Below, one piece after another: positions 25,156-33,813 of a DNA stretch of 64,000 nucleotides (position 1 is its first letter; the number at the start of each line of letters is the position of its first letter). The notes beneath the pieces were generated by a model. That model was not told where the DNA came from and made no database searches. It saw only the letters and a program-made list of their open reading frames with translations. The DNA lies in NCBI GenBank assembly GCA_964436815.1, contig CAYTER010000005.1, forward strand, positions 1-64,000. The letters are read 5' to 3'. Source of the stretch: UBA993 sp964436815 (GTDB taxonomy: Bacteria; Bacillota; Dethiobacteria; DTU022). The position numbers and the translations under genes are program-made.

Positions 25156-27162
25156 TTACTCCGGTTTCTCCTTGGTTTCGCTGCGCCTTTGGAAAGAGGC
25201 ACGGCGATCGGGTTTCTTCCTGACAACGCTGATTTTTTCTTCTTTCAAATTATCCTGGAAAACAGGTTCTTTTCCTTCAGCTTCAACTCCAGTCGTATTT
25301 TCGCCTTCCTGCCGGTTGTCAGTTTCGACTCCGTCTTCGGGTAAATCTTCCGCCGGCCGGGACTCTTTCAAGGGCAGCGGTTTCCCTCCCACGAGGGCTT
25401 TAATCTCATCAGCATCCAGTGTCTCCTGTTCCAGAAGAGCCTGGGCCAGGTTTTCCAGCTTATCGCGCTCTTTCTCCAATATGTCCTGCGCTTTCTGGTA
25501 ACAATTATCGATCGTTTTCCTGATCTCCTGATCGATAGCCTTGGCGATCTCTTCGCTGTAGTTTCGATCACGGGCCAAGTCACGTCCAAGGAATATCTGG
25601 TCATGTTTCCTGCCAAGGGTTATCGGACCCAGAGTTTCACTCATTCCGTACTCCATGATCATCTGGCGGACGATTGAAGTAGCTCTCTCCAGGTCGTTCT
25701 GGGCTCCGGTACTAATATCATTGAGCACCAGTTTCTCGGCAACCCGCCCACCAAGCAAGGTGCTAACCCGGTCGAGCAACTCTGATCGGGTCATGTAGTA
25801 GCGGTCCTCTTCCGGAAACATTAAGGTATAACCTCCTGCCCGTCCGCGGGGAATGATTGAAACTTTGTGAACCGGATCAGTATGCGGCAGCAGATAGCCG
25901 ACCAGGGCATGCCCGGCTTCATGGTACGCTACAATCTTCTTCTCAAAAGCACTGATCACCCTGCTCTTCTTCTGGGTTCCGGCAACTACCCGTTCAACTG
26001 ATTCCTCCAACTCCTGCATCCCGATCCGCTTTGAAGATTTACGGGCGGTCAACAGGGCCGCTTCATTAACAACATTCTCCAGATCGGCTCCCGTAAATCC
26101 CGGTGTGCCGCGAGCTAATACCTTAAGGTCAACGGCTTCTGAGAGCTGCTTATTCCTGGTGTGTACCTTAAGAATTGCTTCCCGTCCGTTTACATCAGGC
26201 AACCCGACGGTAATCTCCCGGTCAAAACGGCCCGGCCTCAAGAGCGCCGGATCTAAGATATCCGGACGGTTGGTAGCAGCGATGATTATGATTCCTTCAT
26301 TGACATCGAAACCATCCATCTCAACCAGCAGCTGATTCAGGGTTTGCTCTCTTTCATCATGCCCACCGCCAAGACCGGCTCCTCGCTGACGGCCAACTGC
26401 ATCTATTTCATCAATAAAAACAATACAGGGCGAATTTTTTTTGGCATTTTCAAACATATCCCGCACCCGGGAAGCCCCGACTCCGACAAACATTTCCACA
26501 AAATCAGAACCGCTGATGCTGAAAAAGGGCACTCCGGCCTCTCCGGCCACAGCCCTGGCCAACAGGGTTTTACCCGTACCCGGCGGCCCAACGAGCAGGA
26601 CCCCTTTGGGGATCCTTGCCCCAATTTCAATGTATTTTCGCGGGTCTTTCAGGAAATCAACAATTTCGGAGAGTTCAGCTCTTTCTTCATCCGCACCGGC
26701 AACATCCTGAAAGGTAACCTTTTTTTTGTCGCCTTCCTGCAGGCGGGCACGGCTTTTACCAAAGTTCATTACTTTATTTCCCCCGCCCTGGGTCTGCTGC
26801 ATGAAGAAAAAGAAGATCCCGATCAGCAATAGAAATGGAATCAGGTAGGTTAGGGCGCTTTGCCACCACTTTGGTCCCCTTGGCATGTAGGTTTCCAGAG
26901 TTACCTTATTGGCAAGCAGCAGCTCTGTCAGGTTATGATCATCAGGTCTGATGGTTTTTACTAATGTCCCGTCTTTTAAAACAGCTTCAACTTCACTGCC
27001 GTAAAGAGCAACGCTGGCAACCTCACCCTGTTCCACTCGCTGAATAAACTGATTATAGGCGATTTCCTCAGGGGGCGTTGCCGTATTAAAGGTGGACAAC
27101 AGTATAAAGACTACCAGGGCAATGACCAGGTAGAATGTAATTTGACGTAAAAATGGGCTCAA
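25156..27162 (-). CDS. ftsH: ATP-dependent zinc metalloprotease FtsH
   Basis: Membrane-anchored AAA+ protease that degrades misfolded membrane and short-lived regulatory proteins. The ~668-residue protein has TM1 (~6-24), an extracytoplasmic domain, TM2 (~102-121), Walker A GPPGTGKT (~192), Walker B IVFIDEID, the SRH region ATNRPDILDPALLRPGRFD, and the zinc site HEAGH at 414-418. It ends in a charged ~50-residue tail. TTG 27162, seven bases after GAGGAGG, is the probable start; an in-frame TTG at 27186 lies before that ribosome site. Confidence 0.97.
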   Translation of the reverse strand: MSPFLRQITFYLVIALVVFILLSTFNTATPPEEIAYNQFIQRVEQGEVASVALYGSEVEAVLKDGTLVKTIRPDDHNLTELLLANKVTLETYMPRGPKWWQSALTYLIPFLLLIGIFFFFMQQTQGGGNKVMNFGKSRARLQEGDKKKVTFQDVAGADEERAELSEIVDFLKDPRKYIEIGARIPKGVLLVGPPGTGKTLLARAVAGEAGVPFFSISGSDFVEMFVGVGASRVRDMFENAKKNSPCIVFIDEIDAVGRQRGAGLGGGHDEREQTLNQLLVEMDGFDVNEGIIIIAATNRPDILDPALLRPGRFDREITVGLPDVNGREAILKVHTRNKQLSEAVDLKVLARGTPGFTGADLENVVNEAALLTARKSSKRIGMQELEESVERVVAGTQKKSRVISAFEKKIVAYHEAGHALVGYLLPHTDPVHKVSIIPRGRAGGYTLMFPEEDRYYMTRSELLDRVSTLLGGRVAEKLVLNDISTGAQNDLERATSIVRQMIMEYGMSETLGPITLGRKHDQIFLGRDLARDRNYSEEIAKAIDQEIRKTIDNCYQKAQDILEKERDKLENLAQALLEQETLDADEIKALVGGKPLPLKESRPAEDLPEDGVETDNRQEGENTTGVEAEGKEPVFQDNLKEEKISVVRKKPDRRASFQRRSETKEKPE

Positions 27163-27205
27163 ACAGAACCCTCCTCTCCAGCACAAGCAATAAAGCTTAA
27201 ATTAA

Positions 27206-27234
27206 ATTCTAACACAGTGCAAAAACAGAAGCAA
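27206..27234 (-). promoter_or_regulatory. Possible sigma-A promoter of ftsH
   Basis: On the minus strand, TTGCTT (27229-27234), a 17-base spacer ending in TGT, and TAGAAT (27206-27211), an extended -10. The -35 is a weak match. Confidence 0.4.
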
Positions 27235-27257
27235 TTGAGCTATCCCGGTTCGAAGGT

Positions 27258-27782
27258 TTAGGATTTAAAAACACACAAATCAGCCAACTGGCGATAATTC
27301 TCATCAAAATCCAGCCCATAACCGATCACAAATCGATCCGGAATTTTAAATCCGCAGTAATCCGGTGAAAACTCAACCTGGCGCCGATCCGGCTTGTCCA
27401 GAAGAGTGACCACCTTTAAAGTTTTCGGTCCCCGGCTGAGCAAGTTCTCATAAAGATAGGTTAGCGTCAGGCCGGTATCGATGATATCTTCCACGATCAG
27501 AACATCTTTGTCCTTGATGCTTTGTTCGAGATCTTTCAATATCCTGACAACCCCCGAAGAGTTCGTGTCAGCTCCATAGCTGGAGACAGCCATAAAATCA
27601 ATCTCGACCGGGACACTGAGGTGACGGACTAAATCACTCATAAATATTACGGCACCTTTCAAAACCCCGATTAATAACACTTTTTTCCCTTCATAGTCGG
27701 CGGATATCGCTTCAGCCAACTCTTTAATTCTTTTTTCAATTTGCTGAGCCGTCAGCATTACTTCCATTTTTTCTTCAGCCAT
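27258..27782 (-). CDS. hpt: Hypoxanthine phosphoribosyltransferase
   Basis: Purine-salvage enzyme converting hypoxanthine (and guanine) with PRPP to IMP/GMP. The ~174-residue product has the PRPP-binding motif VLIVEDIIDTG, the flexible-loop SSYGADTNSSG, and the C-terminal FVIGYGLDFDENYR. ATG 27782 follows AAGGTGG by five bases and is preferred over an in-frame start at 27803. The tilS-hpt-ftsH order is the same as in B. subtilis. Confidence 0.96.
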   Translation of the reverse strand: MAEEKMEVMLTAQQIEKRIKELAEAISADYEGKKVLLIGVLKGAVIFMSDLVRHLSVPVEIDFMAVSSYGADTNSSGVVRILKDLEQSIKDKDVLIVEDIIDTGLTLTYLYENLLSRGPKTLKVVTLLDKPDRRQVEFSPDYCGFKIPDRFVIGYGLDFDENYRQLADLCVFKS

Positions 27783-27853
27783 AGATACCACCTTTTCTCT
27801 CAATAATTTAAAATACCTTATACCTAAAGGAATGCTTCCCGGTCCATTCTTAA

Positions 27854-29248
27854 TTATCCTTTATATTCAAGAACCAGTACTTTCGAAGTTCTTTCCGTAA
27901 CTCTGTAAGGGTGAGCGATCCTCATTCCAGCGACCCAAATTATTTCTTCCCCAACTGTCACCAGAGGGACCTGATCTCTGAAAAATCTGTCTACCTTTTG
28001 ATCAATCATAAACCTTTTCAGCTTTTTACTGCCCCCGGATCCCTGCGGGAAAAAACGATCTCCCGGTTTTCTAAAACGGACAATAATCCTGCCTGAAGGT
28101 AACTGATCATAGTCTAAGTAAGCAAAACTGCTGACGGGCGGCCATTCGAGCTCATCACTTCGGGATAGGGTGGCACAGATCTCGCGTCCCCCGGGAAGCC
28201 TGGTCACACCCGGGATGATCACCCTGATTTCAGCATCTTTATTTTTTTTAATTAAACTCTTGCGGGTGACCACCAAATTATTGGTTGTCCGGTAAGCCCG
28301 CAACCTGCCGGGAAGGTGAAGCTGAACTCCTGGTTTTCTGCCTTTTGAAAGGGCAATAAGCTGTTCAATATGCAAACGGCTAAATTCTTTTCCAGTTCTG
28401 AAACGAAACAGCAACAGGCGCAGGACTCTGCCACTAAGGGCTACCGGCAAACCTGTTAATGCCTGAGCATTAAGATATAAGCTATTCTCCTTAAATTCAG
28501 CCAACTCGGTTGCTTTTCTCCGGGCCAGATAACGAAGAAAACGGCGATCTTCAGCAGCAAGGTCGGCCAGGCTGGCCAGAGCTTCCCGAATCCTTGGGTT
28601 GTAACGCTGCTCAAGATGTGGGATGAGCTCCAGGCGAATTTTATTACGAGTGTAGTCCTGTTCTAGATTACTGCTGTCTGTGTAAGGTTGAAGCCCCTTT
28701 TCAAGACAATACTTCTCAATCTCGCTACGTCTGAAACTAAGAAGAGGGCGGATTAATCTTATATTCCCAACGCTGCGCAGTGGCAGGATCCCCGCCAACC
28801 CGTCAATCCCGCTGCCGCGAAGCAGATTGAGTAAAACTGTTTCAGATTGATCATCACGATGATGCCCGAGAGCAATCGCTGTTGCCTTGTATTTTCTGGC
28901 GGTCTCCAGTAAAAAGTGATAACGCGCTTTTCGTCCGGCAGCCTCTTCTGACAACCCGGTTTCTTTCTTGTAGTTTCGAATATCGACCGTTTTTGATTCA
29001 AAAGGCAGGTTTAACCTGTCGGTAAAAGCTGCAACCCCTTTTTCTTCCAGAACAGCCTCCGGGCGCAAGCCATGATTCAAATGGGCCACCACAAGCTTTA
29101 GTTTATAGTCAAAGGCCAGTCGATCGAAAAGGTGAAGGAGGCACAGGGAGTCAGGGCCGCCTGAAACGGCGAGAATAATCTTATCACCTCGTGATAAAAG
29201 GTGTTTTCTGTCAATATAATCTTTAAAGCGCTCATAAAGCATCGGCAT
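27854..29248 (-). CDS. tilS: tRNA(Ile)-lysidine synthase TilS
   Basis: TilS modifies the CAU anticodon of tRNA-Ile2 to lysidine so that it reads AUA. The ~464-residue protein contains the PP-loop SGGPDSLCLLH near residue 29, HLNHGLR, ALGHHRDDQSETVLLNLLRGSG, and C-terminal TilS domains (FRKPGDRFFPQGSGGSKKLKRFMID). ATG 29248 is chosen because upstream in-frame codons lie in unrelated sequence and GGAG precedes this one by 10 bases. Confidence 0.95.
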   Translation of the reverse strand: MPMLYERFKDYIDRKHLLSRGDKIILAVSGGPDSLCLLHLFDRLAFDYKLKLVVAHLNHGLRPEAVLEEKGVAAFTDRLNLPFESKTVDIRNYKKETGLSEEAAGRKARYHFLLETARKYKATAIALGHHRDDQSETVLLNLLRGSGIDGLAGILPLRSVGNIRLIRPLLSFRRSEIEKYCLEKGLQPYTDSSNLEQDYTRNKIRLELIPHLEQRYNPRIREALASLADLAAEDRRFLRYLARRKATELAEFKENSLYLNAQALTGLPVALSGRVLRLLLFRFRTGKEFSRLHIEQLIALSKGRKPGVQLHLPGRLRAYRTTNNLVVTRKSLIKKNKDAEIRVIIPGVTRLPGGREICATLSRSDELEWPPVSSFAYLDYDQLPSGRIIVRFRKPGDRFFPQGSGGSKKLKRFMIDQKVDRFFRDQVPLVTVGEEIIWVAGMRIAHPYRVTERTSKVLVLEYKG

Positions 29249-29326
29249 TTCATTCCGGCTCCGGGCAAAGATAAAAAAACACCCTGATCCAGAGTGCCTT
29301 TCCAAAAGTTATCTTGCTAAAGCTAT

Positions 29327-29740
29327 TTAAAAAGCTTCCCTGAAGGAACCACGACCGCCTCTTTTAGATTCAGTGTTTCTTTTCAGGTCCAGCAGTCTTT
29401 CATCGCTTTCTTTAAGAAAACGGTTCATTTTATCTTCAAAAGAGGCTTTATTGACCGGGGCAGGCCTGCTGCGTCCATTATTGTTCTGGGCCTTGTACCC
29501 GTCAACTGCCTGGCGGATTGAAAGGCCGATTTTCCCGCTGTTTTCGACATTTAGGATTTTAACTTTGACCCGATCGGTTTTTTTAAAAAATTCGTTAATG
29601 TCTTTGACGTATTCATCTGCCACTTCTGAAATATGGACCAATCCGGTAATTCCACCGGGGAGCTCAACAAAAGCACCGAATTTTGTGATTCCAGTGATCA
29701 CCCCATCCATGATACTGCCAACCACGATATCTTTCTTGAT
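29327..29740 (-). CDS. yabR: S1 RNA-binding domain protein (YabR family)
   Basis: A small protein with an S1 domain in its first ~75 residues (VGSIMDGVITGITKFGAFVELPGGITGLVHISEVADEYV spans family motifs) followed by a basic Arg/Lys/Ser tail. It is related to the general stress protein 13/YabR group thought to bind ribosomes or RNA. The first standard start in frame is GTG 29725, but the strong AAGGAGG lies nine bases before an ATC codon at 29740, which would give an N-terminus like the family (xKKDIVVGSI). Start therefore uncertain. Located between divIC and tilS as in Bacillus. Confidence 0.85.
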   Translation of the reverse strand: MKKDIVVGSIMDGVITGITKFGAFVELPGGITGLVHISEVADEYVKDINEFFKKTDRVKVKILNVENSGKIGLSIRQAVDGYKAQNNNGRSRPAPVNKASFEDKMNRFLKESDERLLDLKRNTESKRGGRGSFREAF

Positions 29741-29806
29741 AAAGAAACCCCTCCTTGGTGAAATTACACGCAGACTAAGGATATTATAACTTTTATTGCA
29801 TTATTG

Positions 29807-30142
29807 TCAATCCTCAAACTGAAAGATAACCTCATCCGGCTTAACCAGACCAAGCCTTTCGCGAGCCAACACTTCGATATAATCCAAATCCTGTAACCGC
29901 AGTATTTCTTCTTCCAGCTCCGCCTGCCTTTCGCGCATTTCAATAATTGTCGCTTCCAATTCTTCCAGCGCTTTGCCGGCCTGATACTGCCTGATATATT
30001 GAGCCCCGATAATAATTAAAAGGCCGCAGACCATAAAACCAAGGATAATGATCAGCAGTCTGTACATACTGTAACGATTTTCCCTGTGCCGGCCGGGAAA
30101 AGTAGTTAAGGCATCGTTTTTACGCCTTCGAGCAGCGGGCAT
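29807..30142 (-). CDS. divIC: Septum formation initiator DivIC/FtsB-like
   Basis: A small bitopic division protein: basic cytoplasmic N-terminus, one membrane helix (YRLLIIILGFMVCGLLIIIGA), a coiled coil (ALEELEATIIEMRERQAELEEEILRLQ) and a short C-terminal domain with the DYIEVLARERLGLVKPDE motif of DivIC/FtsB. These partner with FtsL and DivIB/FtsQ at the septum. ATG 30142 (GGAG 11 bases upstream) and ATG 30175 are both possible starts. Place between hup and yabR matches Bacillus gene order. Confidence 0.88.
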   Translation of the reverse strand: MPAARRRKNDALTTFPGRHRENRYSMYRLLIIILGFMVCGLLIIIGAQYIRQYQAGKALEELEATIIEMRERQAELEEEILRLQDLDYIEVLARERLGLVKPDEVIFQFED

Positions 30143-30186
30143 TAGATGATCAACTCCGCTATTATAATCAATCATCTCTTATGAAA

Positions 30187-30212
30187 GGAAAATCCCCTTA
30201 GAGAAGGGGATT
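30187..30212 (-). terminator. Terminator of hup
   Basis: Perfect 9-bp stem aatcccctt/aaggggatt with a 4-base loop; on the minus strand it is followed by TTTTCC. It lies between hup and divIC. Confidence 0.7.
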
Positions 30213-30272
30213 ATAATTTATAATAGTAATTCTATTATTACAACACCTTATCTTGAGCTGTCTTTGAGATGT

Positions 30273-30545
30273 CTATTTTACTTTGTCTTTTAGAGCTTTC
30301 CCAGGCTTAAACGCCGGGACTTTAAGGGCTTTAATTTTGATTTTCTCTCCTGTTGCCGGGTTGCGCCCTTCACGAGCTTTACGGTGACGCACTTCGAATG
30401 TTCCAAAACCCACCAGTTGTACTTTTTCGCCTTTAGCCAAGCTGCCGGCAATACCTTCCAAAACTGTTTCTACTGCTTTCTTACTGGTCTTCTTCGATAA
30501 TCCGCCCTTCTCAGCAACCAAATCCACCAACTGAGTTTTATTCAT
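30273..30545 (-). CDS. hup: HU family DNA-binding protein
   Basis: A 90-residue histone-like protein that bends and compacts DNA as a dimer. It has the whole HU fold: MNKTQLVDLVAEKGGLSKK at the N-terminus, VQLVGFGTFEVRHRKAREGRNPATGEKI for the DNA-grasping arms, and a Lys-rich end. A clear ribosome site (aaggaggg) precedes the ATG. In Bacillus a hup-like gene is also found close to yabN. Confidence 0.97.
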   Translation of the reverse strand: MNKTQLVDLVAEKGGLSKKTSKKAVETVLEGIAGSLAKGEKVQLVGFGTFEVRHRKAREGRNPATGEKIKIKALKVPAFKPGKALKDKVK

Positions 30546-30633
30546 TTACCAAGCCCTCCTTAAGACAGAATAAATGCTTACAATAATGGCTCTATTCGAC
30601 GTCTATTTTAAGACTCCTTCTTTTTTCCCCTAA

Positions 30634-32076
30634 TTACTTGAATTTTTTCGCATCATTCCACCAAAAATCCAATTGATCGAGAGAAAAAGCATTAAATGAC
30701 TGACCACTTTTTTCAACCTGTTCAGCAACATATTCAAACCGGGAGATGAATTTATTACTGGTCTTACCCAGGGCTACTTCGGGATTAACCTTTAAAAAGC
30801 GGGCTACATTGACAACTGTGAAAATAAAATCGCCTAGTTCTTCTTCAATAGCGGCCTGATCTCCGCTTCTACATGCTTCTTCAAGTTCAGCGAGCTCCTC
30901 GCCTGCTTTTGCCAGCGGGCCTTCAATTGCCGGCCAGTCAAAGCCGACTTCTGCTGCTTTTTTCTGGATCTTATAAGCCCTCAGCAAAGCCGGCAGCGAT
31001 GCATCAACGGCAACTGAAGCAGAACCGGTCTTTTCATTTCGCTCTGCAGATTTTATTTCTTCCCACAAAACTTTCACGGCATCAGCATCTGCTGCATTTT
31101 TTGTACCGAAAACATGGGGATGCCTGCGAATCAACTTTTCATTGATCGCTTTAATCACATCATAAAAAGAAAACCGGCTTTCTTCACGGGCGATTTGGCT
31201 GTGGAAGATCACCTGCAAAAGCAGATCTCCCAGCTCATCGATCAAGGCCCGATCGTCACCACTGTCGATTGCAGCAACAACTTCATAAGCTTCTTCCACC
31301 AGATATTGCCTGAGACTCTTGTGGTTTTGTCTCCGATCCCAGGGGCACCCATCTTCCGCACGCAATCTGGCCATAATCTCAATCAGTTCACCGATACTAC
31401 TTCCCCGGTACGGGGAAATATGAAGAGTCGTTTGATGATCAAAATCACTGTAATGATCCAACTTGCATAAAATCGTTCTGTATATTTGTTCTCCGTTCAT
31501 CCCTGCTGATTTTATTACCGTCACCGGATATGCTGCCGGATAAATTTCGAGCAGTTTGAGCTTAACCCGCGAGGCGATCACTTTGCTGTAAACCTGGGCC
31601 AAGATCAGGTGATTTCGGGAAGGTTCCTTCAGGGTGCTTATGGATAAAGCATCCATGACCGTCACCCCATCGAGCAGGTCGATTTTTAAAAGGCTGAGCA
31701 GCGGCTCAAGAAAAGAGAGGCCGTCAATGAATTTTAACTTAACCCCCATCCGGGGAGCTATCCGCTGTAGCCTTTCTACTGTAGCCTCTCCAACGGCAGG
31801 GTGTCCGGGAACAGCATAACAGATTGTATCATGCTTAAGGCTCTCTTTTAATAATCTTCGGGCTATGGCACGATAAACCTGATCAAAATCACCTTTTTGT
31901 TCATAAAAATGATCAAAAGAAAAGCTATAGCTGCTGCGCATTGCAGCCAATCGGGCTGCGGGATGTTTAAGCGTCCTGATGAAAAGCGGATAATTACTAA
32001 AAAGATATTTTCTCGCTTCAGCAGTCAAATGCCGGGAACTACCCGGGCCAAGTCCAATGACAATTATTCTAGCCAG
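30634..32076 (-). CDS. yabN: YabN: tetrapyrrole methylase-like domain fused to MazG pyrophosphatase
   Basis: A two-domain protein: an N-terminal SAM-dependent tetrapyrrole methylase-like domain (~1-215) and a C-terminal MazG NTP pyrophosphohydrolase (~230-480) with MARLRAEDGCPWDRRQ, EEAYEVV, DELGDLLLQV and EELGDFIF metal-binding motifs. The conserved methylase start IIVIGLGPGSSRHLT lies upstream of the first standard start codon (TTG 32028). The frame stays open to a CTG at 32076, 10 bases after CGGAG and 6 bases after the flippase stop, giving ~480 residues, close to Bacillus YabN. CTG is therefore the probable start. Confidence 0.9.
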   Translation of the reverse strand: MARIIVIGLGPGSSRHLTAEARKYLFSNYPLFIRTLKHPAARLAAMRSSYSFSFDHFYEQKGDFDQVYRAIARRLLKESLKHDTICYAVPGHPAVGEATVERLQRIAPRMGVKLKFIDGLSFLEPLLSLLKIDLLDGVTVMDALSISTLKEPSRNHLILAQVYSKVIASRVKLKLLEIYPAAYPVTVIKSAGMNGEQIYRTILCKLDHYSDFDHQTTLHISPYRGSSIGELIEIMARLRAEDGCPWDRRQNHKSLRQYLVEEAYEVVAAIDSGDDRALIDELGDLLLQVIFHSQIAREESRFSFYDVIKAINEKLIRRHPHVFGTKNAADADAVKVLWEEIKSAERNEKTGSASVAVDASLPALLRAYKIQKKAAEVGFDWPAIEGPLAKAGEELAELEEACRSGDQAAIEEELGDFIFTVVNVARFLKVNPEVALGKTSNKFISRFEYVAEQVEKSGQSFNAFSLDQLDFWWNDAKKFK

Positions 32077-32082
32077 ATAGAA

Positions 32083-33726
32083 TCAACTCCGTTCATCGTC
32101 TGCGCGAATAAGTCTTAGTTGGCCAGCGAATTTAACCAGAGGTTTACCGATATACGGGATCATGATCAACTCTTCTTTTTTTAGTCCGCCAAAAAGCAGG
32201 AGAAAAATGCCATAAACAACTAGACCAATCATAATTGCTATGAGTACTGCCACAGCGTTCAAAAGACCGGCCGAAAGCAAATCCAGCGCCAGGATGTTTA
32301 CGCCGCGATAACTAAAATAAACAGCAGCAGACATCAGCGCTGCAGCCAGGAGAGGAAGGGCTGCCACTTCCCGCCAGTTTAAATGCCACCCGGTATAACG
32401 TTTAACATGGATAAGATTCAGGATTGCCGCAACGGTAAGTCCAATAACCGAAGCAAGAGCGGCCCCTCCGACATTTAAAGAGGGAATAGCAGTCAGAAAC
32501 CAGGTTAGAGCGGTCTTGACCAACCCGCCATAGAACATGTTTACAGCCGGTAAAATTGGTTTTCCCAACCCCTGAATCAGACCGGTGGTTGTGACATACA
32601 GGCAGAGCGGAATCACCGACCAGGACAGGTAGGCCAGCGCATAACCGGCTTCAGCATTATTAAAAAGCAGTATTGTAATCGGTTCGGCCAGTAGGAAAAG
32701 CCCCAGAGCGGCAGGGAGAGCAAAAAGAGTTGTCAATTTCAGAGCGATGGCTGTCCGGCTCTGAATCAAAGCGTTGTTCCCCAAAGCAAAAGCCTCAGAG
32801 ATCGCCGGAACCAGGCTGATGCTTAAAGCCAGAGCTACAACATTGGGGAAGTAAACCACTGATCCGGCCATTCCGGTTAACTGCCCGTAAAGGGCACGGG
32901 CTCTTTCCAGTTCAAAACCGGCAGCAAGCAGCTGCCTGGGAACGATAGCCAAATCGATCATGGTCAGGAGCGGAATCACCAACCCTCCGATAGTTACAGG
33001 GATAGCCAGGCTCAAAATCCGTCCAATTATCTTTTTGACTGAATCAGGGTGATGCTCTTCCTGCTGCGCTGCCAGAGTATGCAGGTCAGTCCTTTTTTTA
33101 ATATAAATCACAAAAAGAAACAGCAGTCCGGCCAGCCCGCCGGCAGCGGCGCCCGATGTCCCACCGGCGGCGGCATATTCAAGTCCGGCCGGAATGAGCA
33201 AGAGCACCAGGACAATTGAAAAACCAACCCGCACCAGCTGTTCTATGAGTTGTGACACAGCTGTCGGAGTCATATTCTGCTGGCCCTGGAAAAAGCCCCT
33301 CAGCGAAGCCATGATCGTTACAAAAAAGATTGCCGGCGAGATAGCGATGAGTGGAAATAGCGCTTTGCTGTCCCTGATCAGGGTGTAAGAAATATATTCC
33401 GCACCCAGGAATAACACGAGAGTGATGGTAAAACCGCTCACAGCCAGTAGTATAAAAGCAATTCTAAAAACACGTACCGCTTCACGATAGTCACGTAAAG
33501 CGATTTTTTCAGCCATAATTTTTGAAAGGGCAACAGGGATGCCGGCAGTGGATAATACCAGTAAAGTTGAATAAATCGGGTAAGCATACTGGTAGAGGCC
33601 TATGCCCTCATCACCGAGCATTGCCGCCAGCACTACCCGGTAAACCGCGCCGATAACCCGCGATGCAAGACCTGTCAGGGCAAGGATTGCGGCGCCTCTG
33701 ACAAAAGCGCTGTTATTGTCTGACAA
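32083..33726 (-). CDS. Lipid II flippase-like polysaccharide biosynthesis protein (SpoVB/YabM family)
   Basis: A 547-residue protein of the MOP exporter superfamily with about 14 membrane helices, related to YabM, SpoVB and MurJ-type flippases (RGAAILALTGLASRVIGAVYRVVLAAMLGDEGIGLYQ... at the N-terminus, QLIEQLVRVG in the middle). It probably moves lipid-linked cell-wall precursors across the membrane. The family label SpoVB does not by itself prove sporulation. Start TTG 33726, with aggcagg upstream. Downstream of mfd, as in Bacillus (where spoVT lies between, absent here). Confidence 0.88.
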   Translation of the reverse strand: MSDNNSAFVRGAAILALTGLASRVIGAVYRVVLAAMLGDEGIGLYQYAYPIYSTLLVLSTAGIPVALSKIMAEKIALRDYREAVRVFRIAFILLAVSGFTITLVLFLGAEYISYTLIRDSKALFPLIAISPAIFFVTIMASLRGFFQGQQNMTPTAVSQLIEQLVRVGFSIVLVLLLIPAGLEYAAAGGTSGAAAGGLAGLLFLFVIYIKKRTDLHTLAAQQEEHHPDSVKKIIGRILSLAIPVTIGGLVIPLLTMIDLAIVPRQLLAAGFELERARALYGQLTGMAGSVVYFPNVVALALSISLVPAISEAFALGNNALIQSRTAIALKLTTLFALPAALGLFLLAEPITILLFNNAEAGYALAYLSWSVIPLCLYVTTTGLIQGLGKPILPAVNMFYGGLVKTALTWFLTAIPSLNVGGAALASVIGLTVAAILNLIHVKRYTGWHLNWREVAALPLLAAALMSAAVYFSYRGVNILALDLLSAGLLNAVAVLIAIMIGLVVYGIFLLLFGGLKKEELIMIPYIGKPLVKFAGQLRLIRADDERS

Positions 33727-33813
33727 TATATGAACCTGCCTTTGTTTATCTTATGCTGTATTATAACAGCTTAATGATCTTCAGTCAGCATGCCTGCTCA
33801 GCAAACCTTTGTC

